NCBI GenBank assembly: GCA_003671065.1
Contig: QWPU01000017.1
Location: 1-18,329, forward strand
Origin: Planctomycetota bacterium
Lineage (GTDB): Bacteria; Planctomycetota; Phycisphaerae; Phycisphaerales; SM1A02
Direction of reading: 5' to 3'
Length of the DNA stretch: 18,329 bases
Shown here: positions 8,133 through 14,699 of the stretch, piece after piece
Layout: every line of letters begins with the position of its first letter
Numbering within the stretch: position 1 is the stretch's first letter
Notes under the pieces: generated by a model
What the model was told of the DNA's origin: nothing
The model's database searches: none
Seen by the model: only the letters and a program-made list of their open reading frames with translations
Program-made: the position numbers and the translations under genes

Positions 8133-9725
8133 TCAACCGCCAGGAACATCGCGGCCTGTTGCTTTTGATCGTGAGCGCGTTGGCGTGCGCGCCGCGTCGA
8201 GAGGATTAGGGAGTGTCGCAGGTTGAAGGTCCGGAACAAAGTCCATTGTGGTTGATAGGTTTTCGGTTGCAGATTGCGACTCTTGTGCATCATCGAATTC
8301 GGAGGACTGCGCAGCCTCGAGAAGCGGATCGTCTTTCTCCACCGACTTCGATGTAGAGGTCTCAGCTGCAACGCGTGCGAGTGAACGCGCTGTGTCGAGC
8401 AGCGTCACATCACGCAAGTACACCAATCGTGGAGAAGTAGTACTCACATCGACAATCGCATCGAACAGCGCAAGTGGTCCACGCGCGAGCTCCTTCGATG
8501 AATCGGTGGTGAGCTCGGCCGCATCGAGCGCATCCGAGTTGTCGGGCACAAGTCGAGCGGCAACGCGAATGCGCCATGCAGTGGAACGATGAGTCAAGCG
8601 ACCCGCGACCATTCCAAACTCCTCAGTCGTGAGCACGCGACGCGTAAGCAGCCACGAAACACCTTGCCGTTCTTGCTGATCGAGCGTGTCGCGCAAGTCA
8701 ATGATGCGACTGGCGGCGTCGGCACCGAGACCTTCATACGCCGCAAGAACTCGTTCATCCGCGCGGACAACATCAAGCCGCGCAGGCGCGAGTTCGCCGA
8801 CATGGAGCGTGCACGCTGCGAGCACTTCACCAACGCGCGTGTCACTCACTCCACGCGAAAGCAATTCGCGCGCGATGGCGCTGTCATCGGCAGGATCCTG
8901 CGCTTCTTTCACGGCCTGTTCAAGCGCTGTGATTTCCGTGTCGTCGAAGGCGCGAAGTGCGGCGAGTGAACGCGTACTCGCGACCGCTCCTTGCGACTCT
9001 GCATCGTTCTCACCCGCGCCAAACGCATTGAGCAAATCCAACCGCGGTCCACCATCGTTGTCGATGAGCGCCTCGCGCGCGTGAGCCGTCAGCAGCGTGA
9101 TGAGTGCTGGCGTTGCGCCGTCACGCGATGCTGCTCCATCAGGCGCATTGCTGTTGCGAAGTGATCCAAGCAGCGACGCGAGCACGCGCGCGCGATCGGC
9201 TTCACCGACAAGCGCGATAGCACCGTCGATCGATGCAAGCGGTCGCGCAGCACGCATCGCATCGGCGAGCAAGGCTTGTTCGTCCGACGCCTCACCGCCC
9301 AGCGAGTCCAACGCGGCGTCGCTGGCAGTATTGAAGTCGAGCTTCGCGCTCTCGCTCTCGAAGAACTCGCCACTGGCAAGCGCTTCAAGCGTGACTTCAA
9401 TGCGACTCAAGCCTTCGCCGCGCGTGAACAGCGCGGTATCAAGCGTTGGCGAAGCGCCACGCAAGATCTCGCGACGATGCGACGCAATGCGATCAGCGGC
9501 CATCGCAACGCCGTCAAGCGCTGCATCACGAAGTTGCTGTTCACTTGCGGCCGCGCGCGCATTCATCGTGGTGGCACGCGCCGCAAAGATGCCGCCCGTT
9601 GCCACGAGAATCGCAGCAGCGACAACGACGAGAACAGCAAGCAGCACGAAGCCGTGATGATTCTCGCGCTGCTGCATTCGCTTGCTCATGTGCCTGCTCA
9701 TGCGCCTGCTCATGTGCCTGCTCAT
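8133..9725 (-). CDS. gspK: GspK, type II secretion minor pseudopilin (enlarged)
   Basis: 530 residues, against roughly 320 usual for GspK. A 25-residue basic leader ends in HHG, then FVLLAVLVVVAAAILVA starts the mature hydrophobic helix. Position +5 is Ala, not Glu, the usual GspK exception that fits its role at the pseudopilus tip with GspI and GspJ. The middle is long and acidic. At about residues 340-400 there is a helix-hairpin-type region (ASRIIDLRDTLDQ...LTTEEFGMVAGRL) as in the GspK C-terminal domain. The last 100 or so residues are low-complexity Ser/Glu/Asp. The start at 9725 has GAGGAG 5 bases upstream and overlaps the gspJ stop by ATGA, but four more in-frame ATGs follow within 48 bases because of a tandem repeat. 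Confidence 0.85.
   Translation of the reverse strand: MSRHMSRRMSRHMSKRMQQRENHHGFVLLAVLVVVAAAILVATGGIFAARATTMNARAAASEQQLRDAALDGVAMAADRIASHRREILRGASPTLDTALFTRGEGLSRIEVTLEALASGEFFESESAKLDFNTASDAALDSLGGEASDEQALLADAMRAARPLASIDGAIALVGEADRARVLASLLGSLRNSNAPDGAASRDGATPALITLLTAHAREALIDNDGGPRLDLLNAFGAGENDAESQGAVASTRSLAALRAFDDTEITALEQAVKEAQDPADDSAIARELLSRGVSDTRVGEVLAACTLHVGELAPARLDVVRADERVLAAYEGLGADAASRIIDLRDTLDQQERQGVSWLLTRRVLTTEEFGMVAGRLTHRSTAWRIRVAARLVPDNSDALDAAELTTDSSKELARGPLALFDAIVDVSTTSPRLVYLRDVTLLDTARSLARVAAETSTSKSVEKDDPLLEAAQSSEFDDAQESQSATENLSTTMDFVPDLQPATLPNPLDAARTPTRSRSKATGRDVPGG
9678..9725 (-). repeat. 12-bp tandem repeat (4 units) at the 5' end of gspK
   Basis: On the coding strand four consecutive units of type ATGAGCAGGCAC / ATGAGCAGGCGC / ATGAGCAGGCAC / ATGAGCAAGCGA encode (M-S-R/K-H/R)x4. 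A fifth ATG begins the related MQQR at 9677. The repeat lengthens the basic prepilin leader and supplies several possible starts. Confidence 0.9.
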
Positions 9726-10399
9726 GGAGTCTCCTCATCCAAAATCGCGCGACGCGCAAGCGCATCGACTCGAGGCGCACCCATCACGCGAAAGAAACGC
9801 GTTCGATCAGCTCTGCCGAGAAGCGCCGGATCGGTCGAATCAGTTTCAGATTCGATGCTTTCAACTGGCGCATCCATGCGATCAAACCACAACGACACTT
9901 CCACACCAACAGGAAACGCACCGCTCTCACCACTGTCGAACGCATCAACCCAACCAGTGCTCGTGAGGTAGCGCACACGACACGCACGCACCGCTGTCGA
10001 CAGCGTGTCGCTGCTCGCGCTGCGCGTGATCGTGATGCGTCGCGTCGATGCATCGAACGCTACACCGTGCACTTCGCGATCGCCCAACAAACTTCCACCA
10101 TCACCACCAGTGCCGATGCCGCTGTGCACGATTCGTAGCGACGATTCATTGCCTGAAATCCCTGCGCCAAACACTGCGTCATCCACCACCGCCGTTGCAA
10201 ACGACTGGTCGCACAGATGAAACACCGCATCCGCGCAATCAATGCGATCAGCAAGATGCCCAAGTCGCTCGCGGGCAGAGCCAAGATTCGTCGTAAACAC
10301 TGCGAGCGCGCCCAGCAACGCGACCGCGATCGCAATTGACACAATCGCTTCGAGCAACGAGAAGCCGCGGCACGCGATGCGTGGTTGTGCGTGCATCAT
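9722..10399 (-). CDS. gspJ: GspJ-like minor pseudopilin
   Basis: 225 residues. The leader MMHAQPRIACRG is followed by FSLLEAIVSIAIAVALLGALAV, a type 3 signal with Glu at mature position 5, so a prepilin peptidase should cut after Gly12. The length, the position between gspI and gspK, and the DRxxFFRV-like C-terminal stretch fit GspJ, a minor subunit of the I-J-K tip complex; the globular domain itself is weakly conserved. Its start (10399, with 10396 as alternative) overlaps the gspI stop by ATGA and its stop overlaps the gspK start by ATGA. No strong Shine-Dalgarno is seen, so translational coupling is likely. Confidence 0.75.
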   Translation of the reverse strand: MMHAQPRIACRGFSLLEAIVSIAIAVALLGALAVFTTNLGSARERLGHLADRIDCADAVFHLCDQSFATAVVDDAVFGAGISGNESSLRIVHSGIGTGGDGGSLLGDREVHGVAFDASTRRITITRSASSDTLSTAVRACRVRYLTSTGWVDAFDSGESGAFPVGVEVSLWFDRMDAPVESIESETDSTDPALLGRADRTRFFRVMGAPRVDALARRAILDEETP

Positions 10400-10830
10400 C
10401 GTGATGACGACTCACTCTCGCGTTCATCTGATCCAACCAATCGATCAATGGTCAGCACTGTCGAAGTGGCAACGCCGTCTTTCATCTCACGCACTGTTGC
10501 GCGCGCATGCGCAAGTGACGATGACGAAGGGCTTGGCGTGAACTCGACGGTGACTTCGAGGTCGTTGGGCGCGTCATCAGAACTGGAACTGCTCGGCGTG
10601 CTTGACCCGAGTTCGCCAGCGCTGATGAGTCCTGCATCAAGTTGCGCGAGACGCGTTTGCGCAAGATCGAGTGCACGCGCGCGCAACTCAGCACGGCGCG
10701 TGCCATCAAGTGCGCTGCGCATTGCGGAAAGCGTAAATCCTGCGGCGCCGACAAAGATCGCAATCGAAACCAAGAGTTCCAACATCACACTTCCCGCGCG
10801 CATGAGTCGTGGCGAATTTGCGTGTTGCAC
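10396..10830 (-). CDS. gspI: GspI-like minor pseudopilin (GTG start)
   Basis: 144 residues from a GTG at 10830. AAGGAG at 10837-10842 lies 6 bases upstream, and this start leaves 22 bases after the gspH stop, whereas the longer open frame would overlap gspH by about 150 bases. ATG 10803 is an alternative but lacks a Shine-Dalgarno and would leave only a 4-residue leader. The leader ends in MRAG, then SVMLELLVSIAIFVGAAGF follows with Glu at mature position 5. Short size and order H-I-J match GspI, the minor pseudopilin that nucleates the tip complex. The second half carries two serine runs. Confidence 0.75.
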   Translation of the reverse strand: MQHANSPRLMRAGSVMLELLVSIAIFVGAAGFTLSAMRSALDGTRRAELRARALDLAQTRLAQLDAGLISAGELGSSTPSSSSSDDAPNDLEVTVEFTPSPSSSSLAHARATVREMKDGVATSTVLTIDRLVGSDERESESSSR

Positions 10831-10836
10831 CACGAG

Positions 10837-10842
10837 CTCCTT
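10837..10842 (-). promoter_or_regulatory. Ribosome binding site fixing the gspI start
   Basis: AAGGAG on the minus strand, 6 bases before the GTG at 10830. It lies in the short gap after the gspH stop and is the main reason for choosing that GTG. Confidence 0.6.
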
Positions 10843-10852
10843 CGAGAACGAT

Positions 10853-11635
10853 TTAGTCAGCAGGATCGAAGTCAGGTCGGACTGTTGGGAACTTCTCGCC
10901 AACAGTCTCGGTCGCCACACTGCGCGGTCGACCTGTGACGCGATCAACGCGCATCGCTCGCGCAACACCCGCATTGGTTTGCAGCATGAAGATGGGAGCG
11001 ACAATCACCGTGCCATCAGGCAAGAAGATCGCGAGTGTTTGTGATTGTTGCGGAGCATCGAATTCGTCAGAGCCGAGTGCATGCGCCGCCTTGCTGGTTC
11101 CGTCATTTCTGCGGTTATTTCTGCTGTCGTCTGTCGCGTCTTCATCAGCGTCGCTTGCGTCAGGCGCGGGTTTCATCGCAATGCGAATCCCGCTCGGAAG
11201 TTCGAAGCGCGCCCAGTCAGCTTGAATCGAGTCGGGATCGCTCGCGCCAGGAGAAACAGCACCGAACACTGCGCCATCAAGCACATCGAGCGGAGTTGTT
11301 GCGTCGTCGAGGTTCATCCATCGAGCTTCAACGCTTCCTCCGAACCTTCCATCGACACTGCCCCCGACTCCTCCATCGGAACTTCCATCAAGACTGCCGA
11401 ACTGCGCGATCACTTCGATCGGTCGCCCTTCTTCGCGTGCTGCCGCGCGGGCCATCATCATGTGCATGGCGAGACTGTCTTCAGCATTATCGAGTTCGCG
11501 TCCGCCGAGCCACTCAAAGGTCCACGGCAACACCACCGCCATGAGCGTCAGCACAATGGCGAGCGACACGAGCACTTCGAGAATCGAAATGCCGCGGCGG
11601 ACTCCTGCAAAGATGTTGCGACTCGTTCGGATCAT
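10853..11635 (-). CDS. gspH: GspH-like minor pseudopilin
   Basis: 260 residues, longer than usual for GspH. The leader of 15 residues ends in VRRG, then ISILEVLVSLAIVLTLMAVVLP follows with Glu at mature position 5. The C-terminal part has a GspH-like end (AIFLPDGTVIVAPIFM, then a basic VDRVTGRPR stretch). Two low-complexity inserts explain the extra length: a Gly/Ser/Asp segment at about 80-103 and an acidic Asp-rich segment at about 165-185. It follows gspG by 58 bases, the normal G-H order. GspH would sit near the pseudopilus tip, linking the GspG shaft to the tip complex. The start has only a weak AAGAAG upstream. Confidence 0.75.
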   Translation of the reverse strand: MIRTSRNIFAGVRRGISILEVLVSLAIVLTLMAVVLPWTFEWLGGRELDNAEDSLAMHMMMARAAAREEGRPIEVIAQFGSLDGSSDGGVGGSVDGRFGGSVEARWMNLDDATTPLDVLDGAVFGAVSPGASDPDSIQADWARFELPSGIRIAMKPAPDASDADEDATDDSRNNRRNDGTSKAAHALGSDEFDAPQQSQTLAIFLPDGTVIVAPIFMLQTNAGVARAMRVDRVTGRPRSVATETVGEKFPTVRPDFDPAD

Positions 11636-11693
11636 GCAATCTTCTTACGAGCGCGCGACGCAGTTGAATAAACTACGACGCACACCACTTCAA

Positions 11694-12212
11694 TCAGTTG
11701 CTCGGTGCCGAGCCAGAGGACGAGGAGCCTGAGAAATCACTGAACTCACCATCAGCAGATTCTTTGCGTGAATCGTGATTGGAGAGATCGTCTTCGGTGC
11801 CCTCTTGCTTATCTGGGCCAATGGAAATGATGTCGAAATTCGCACCTTCAACGATGGTGCTTGGCGCGTGGAAGATCCACTCATTGCCCCATGTGTCCTT
11901 CGGTGCAGGCTCGCGCAAGTAAGGACCGCCGTACTTCTCCTTGTCTTCATCAGTTGAGATCGCGTCCTTCGACCACAGCACTGCGAGCCCTTCTTCTTCC
12001 GCGGGCCAACGCTTCATGTCGACGCGGAACTTTTCTAACTCGCTCTCGAAGATCTTGAGCTGCACACGCGTGAGGCCAACATCAGCCTTCTCGCTTGCGC
12101 CCAGCAAATTGACAAGCACGAGGCTGCCAATCGCAAGAAGGATTCCGATGACGATGAGCAGTTCGAGGATGGTGAAACCGCGGTGGCGATGACGGCGCGA
12201 GGTTGTGCGCAT
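11694..12212 (-). CDS. gspG: GspG, major pseudopilin of type II secretion
   Basis: 172 residues. The start ATG 12212 is chosen because GGAG lies 5 bases upstream and it gives a 12-residue basic leader (MRTTSRRHRHRG) before FTILELLIVIGILLAIGSLV; the longer open frame has no support. Glu is at mature position 5. Typical GspG marks follow: the paired-helix region, KRWPAEEEGLAVL, the PxPKDTWGNEW loop (about 102-112), and a C-terminal Asp/Gly loop (SIGPDKQEGTEDD, about 130-142) matching the calcium-binding segment of GspG. About 25 extra polar residues ending in a Gly/Ser run follow. The protein polymerises into the pseudopilus that drives substrate through the secretin. Confidence 0.9.
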   Translation of the reverse strand: MRTTSRRHRHRGFTILELLIVIGILLAIGSLVLVNLLGASEKADVGLTRVQLKIFESELEKFRVDMKRWPAEEEGLAVLWSKDAISTDEDKEKYGGPYLREPAPKDTWGNEWIFHAPSTIVEGANFDIISIGPDKQEGTEDDLSNHDSRKESADGEFSDFSGSSSSGSAPSN

Positions 12213-12340
12213 AGAGGCTCCGTGTTGAAATCGAGGGACATGGAAGTCTAACCGAACGATCATCAGCGGCCTCAACAACACGGTTGAGTTTTGTTTCTGC
12301 GCAAAACTTTTTCTGAGTCTTCGAAACACTTATCAGGCGT
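12213..12340 (-). other. 128-base gspF-gspG gap with two overlapping hairpins
   Basis: The largest gap in the operon precedes the major pseudopilin gene. It has a 7-bp stem (12287-12293 with 12302-12308) and a 6-bp stem (12271-12276 with 12283-12288) that share two bases and so exclude each other if both form. No convincing -35/-10 pair or terminator is visible. A processing or regulatory leader for gspG is possible. Confidence 0.35.
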
Positions 12341-13534
12341 CTAGAGCTGCGAAGAGAGTTGCATCATCGGCACGACGAGCGCGAGGAAGATGAACATCAC
12401 AACGACAGCAATGATGAGCAACATCGCAGGCTCCATGAGTCGCAGCATCATCGCGAGCATGCGATCAATGCGCGATTCAAGCGTGTCAGCAAGGCGCACG
12501 AGCACAGATGGCAGGTTGTTCGAACTCTCGCCGACGGAGATCATTTCCAACACATCTTCAGGGAAAAGACCACACTCCTCCAGGGGTTTCGAAAGTGTCT
12601 CACCGTGCTTGACCGCAGTGGCCGCACGACTGATCGCGTCAGCAAGGATGGGATTCCCCGCAGAATCGCGCGCAATATCGAGCGCTTGCAACATCGGGAT
12701 CCCATTCTCAAGCAGCGTTCCCAACATGCGCGCAAACCGCGCGACCGCAATTGCTGAGAACAGTGAACCGAGATACGGCAACTTCATCGCGCGACGAAGC
12801 AACTCAAGACGAACGCGGTCACTGCGTGCTGCCCAGACGATGCCTGCGATGACAAGCATCACAAGAACGACCGTGAGCCACGCGTTCCCTGTGACGAGCG
12901 CGCTCGACGCGAGCAAGATGCGCGTAGGCATCGGAAGGCTTGGCATCTTCGAGAAAAACTCTTCGAATTTCGGCACAAAGAAGACGAGTGACGCCAACAC
13001 GACGCCCGCGCCCACCATCAAGAGCACGGCGGGGTAGAGCATGTTTCCGATCACGCGGCCGCGCAAATCGGCTTGTTGCTCGAGCAATGTTGCCAGACGC
13101 GCAAGCACTGGTTCAAGAAATGCGCCGCGTTCACCAGCACGCACCATCGCAACATGCACGGGCGCGAAAGTGCGCTCGTGCTTACTCATCGCGTCAGCAA
13201 GACGCTCACCACCCGCCAGCGCTTCAGCAACTTCGCCCCAACATCGCGCGAGCGTGACATTCGATTTTCCGCGCGCTAGAAGCCGAATCGCGCGCAACAG
13301 CGGGACTCCAGAGCGCAAGAGTTCAGACAACTGGCGATAGCTCGAAGCGAGTGGTCGCACACCAACGCGTCGTTCTTTGCGGCGATGATCCGAGTGCGCG
13401 ACGCTGATCGGTGAGAGTCCGCGCGATGCGAGATCAGTCAGCACTGCCGATTCACTCACGGCATCCGCGTGGCCTTTCACTCGACGACCGTCTGCACTTC
13501 TTGCGATGTAGGCGAATGTTGGCAACGCCCGCAT
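12341..13534 (-). CDS. gspF: GspF, inner-membrane platform protein of type II secretion
   Basis: 397 residues from ATG 13534, the usual length for GspF. It begins with the typical small N-terminal domain (FAYIARSADGRRVKGHADA...LASRGLSPISV), followed by two T2SSF repeats at about 66-188 and 268-390. Each carries the helix signature (LSELLRSGVPLLRAI and LGTLLENGIPMLQAL) and the GERGAFL / GESSNNLPSVL turn. Membrane segments lie at about 166-188, 212-235 and 367-390. The longer open frame from 13633 would run through a strong terminator, so the internal ATG is preferred although it has no clear Shine-Dalgarno. GspF binds the GspE motor and GspL/M and organises pseudopilus assembly. It is the first gene of the operon here; gspE is not next to it in this window. 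Confidence 0.9.
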   Translation of the reverse strand: MRALPTFAYIARSADGRRVKGHADAVSESAVLTDLASRGLSPISVAHSDHRRKERRVGVRPLASSYRQLSELLRSGVPLLRAIRLLARGKSNVTLARCWGEVAEALAGGERLADAMSKHERTFAPVHVAMVRAGERGAFLEPVLARLATLLEQQADLRGRVIGNMLYPAVLLMVGAGVVLASLVFFVPKFEEFFSKMPSLPMPTRILLASSALVTGNAWLTVVLVMLVIAGIVWAARSDRVRLELLRRAMKLPYLGSLFSAIAVARFARMLGTLLENGIPMLQALDIARDSAGNPILADAISRAATAVKHGETLSKPLEECGLFPEDVLEMISVGESSNNLPSVLVRLADTLESRIDRMLAMMLRLMEPAMLLIIAVVVMFIFLALVVPMMQLSSQL

Positions 13535-13585
13535 AGTAAACGGGCGGCGTCGGACTTCAATCCGAAGAGTCACAGGACATTCGGC

Positions 13586-13621
13586 AAAAAAGCCACGCGC
13601 GCCGTTTCCGACGCGCGTGGC
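13586..13621 (-). terminator. Rho-independent terminator of the PEP-CTERM-like gene
   Basis: On the minus strand a perfect 10-bp GC-rich stem (GCCACGCGCG with CGCGCGTGGC, 13592-13601 and 13612-13621, 10-base loop) is followed directly by six T (13586-13591). It lies 52 bases past the stop of the PEP-CTERM-like gene and before gspF, so the gspF operon needs its own promoter in the roughly 50 bases between, or depends on read-through. Confidence 0.9.
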
Positions 13622-13673
13622 CGCATACATCATTCGTTCCCCAGAAAATCTGGGCTTCAGTCGAGATCGTTAT

Positions 13674-14462
13674 TCATCGTCGTCGACGCGCCACAAATCC
13701 CGCGAGCGCAAGCAATGCAATCGCGCCTGGCGCTGGCACCGTCGCTGGCTCAAACACCAGTTCGACACCGTATTTCTCGCCAAGACCTGCTTCGCCAATT
13801 TCAAGCTTCATTCCTGCGGCAATCAAGAGGCCTCCATAGATAGGAGTCGTCGAACCACCGCCGCCGCCGAAACCACCAGGTCCGCTGCCGCCTGAGCCTG
13901 AACCTGGACCACTTGAACCGCTCGAACCACTTCCATCGCTATGCATGAATCCATCAAAGTGCATCCACGCGCGCCCACCAGCGCCGAGCGAAGTGAAGTG
14001 CTCACTGTTGTAGTGTTGATCGCCGCTCACCGAATCAAGACCCGCAATGCGCGCCGCGAGAATCGCAGCGCTTTCACCGAGGTGTTGCGTCACAACGCCC
14101 GAGTAACCCGCGACCACATTGCCTTCAAGCGCAGCGCCTGTGACGCGGAACATGTCGATGTCTGCACCTGGGCTCCATGTGCCGTAGGAATTGCCGCCCG
14201 CGTCATAGACACGAATTTCGGTGAGCGCGAGGTCTCCACCAATCTGCAGAACAATGGAGTTGAGATCAAAGCTCGTGACGGTACGAGTGGCGCTCGTATC
14301 AAGGTAGCTGCTCACGGCGTAACCGAAGTTGCCGGAGTATTCAATCGTGGGGCGCGGCGCAATTTGGCGCACGGTGCCAAGGTTGACAATCATTTCGGCG
14401 CTGGCGATACCAGTGATGGCGAGTGCTGCGAAGACGCTAGTGATGGTGGTGGTGTGATGCAT
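13674..14462 (-). CDS. Secreted Gly/Ser-rich protein with PEP-CTERM-like sorting tail
   Basis: 262 residues from ATG 14462. This start is chosen because it gives a clean signal peptide (1-22, hydrophobic 8-20, cleavage after IASA). The mature domain at about 24-170 is predicted beta-rich and I do not recognise its family. It is followed by a Gly/Ser/Pro-rich linker (about 174-205), a further beta segment, and the C-terminal VPAPGAIALLALAGFVARRRR: a PEP-like motif, hydrophobic helix and arginine cluster. Such tails are exosortase/archaeosortase-type sorting signals for surface anchoring in planctomycetes and others. A strong terminator follows. It is monocistronic and lies just upstream of the secretion operon, so it could be a client, but nothing in the sequence proves this. 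No clear Shine-Dalgarno is present. Confidence 0.75.
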   Translation of the reverse strand: MHHTTTITSVFAALAITGIASAEMIVNLGTVRQIAPRPTIEYSGNFGYAVSSYLDTSATRTVTSFDLNSIVLQIGGDLALTEIRVYDAGGNSYGTWSPGADIDMFRVTGAALEGNVVAGYSGVVTQHLGESAAILAARIAGLDSVSGDQHYNSEHFTSLGAGGRAWMHFDGFMHSDGSGSSGSSGPGSGSGGSGPGGFGGGGGSTTPIYGGLLIAAGMKLEIGEAGLGEKYGVELVFEPATVPAPGAIALLALAGFVARRRR

Positions 14463-14699
14463 GTTTCTAGTTGTGCTTTCTGTTCGGAGTGCGTGTGCTG
14501 CGTGACTTTCACGCTGCGTGTGTGTGCCTCGAACACCACAACAATGCCACGCGTTTGAAGCGTGCCAAGCCATTTGATGCATCACGGTGAAAGACACGGT
14601 GGGTCTGTGCGAACCGTGCGGATTACGCCAAATTGTGCTGGTTGCTCGTATGAACTGCGCGGTCTGTGCGGGCGCGTGTGCAGCGAGTATTCTTTGAAC
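14463..14699. other. Divergent intergenic region between the PEP-CTERM-like and BtuF-like genes
   Basis: 237 bases that must hold the promoters for two diverging genes. A perfect 6+6 palindrome GCGTGA-CTT-TCACGC lies at 14500-14514, 38 bases from the PEP-CTERM-like start, and could be an operator. A TATTCT at about 14689 lies so close to the BtuF-like ATG that, if it is a -10 box, the mRNA would be leaderless; no good -35 accompanies it. The right half also codes the cysteine-rich in-frame extension described separately. Confidence 0.4.
14607..14699 (+). other. In-frame cysteine-rich upstream extension, zinc-ribbon-like
   Basis: The BtuF-like frame stays open upstream of its ATG. From GTG 14607 or GTG 14616 it reads through CAGCSYELRGLCGRVCSEY. 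This closely resembles the planctomycete zinc-ribbon pattern C-x2-C-G-Y-x-L-R-G-L-x(n)-C-x2-C, with the last cysteine replaced by tyrosine. It is either a true N-terminal extension of the BtuF-like protein or a decayed gene fragment. Neither GTG has a good Shine-Dalgarno. Confidence 0.4.

Noticed and set aside
10831..11004. Longer N-terminus for gspI
   Set aside because: It would overlap gspH by about 150 bases and put the prepilin cleavage site about 71 residues in; the GTG at 10830 has a good ribosome site.
12287..12311. AT-rich hairpin followed by T on the plus strand as a plus-strand terminator
   Set aside because: No plus-strand gene ends there and the stem is weak; it is kept only as part of the gspG leader description.
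13535..13633. Longer N-terminus for gspF starting at 13633
   Set aside because: It runs through the intrinsic terminator hairpin, and the family N-terminus begins at the internal ATG 13534.
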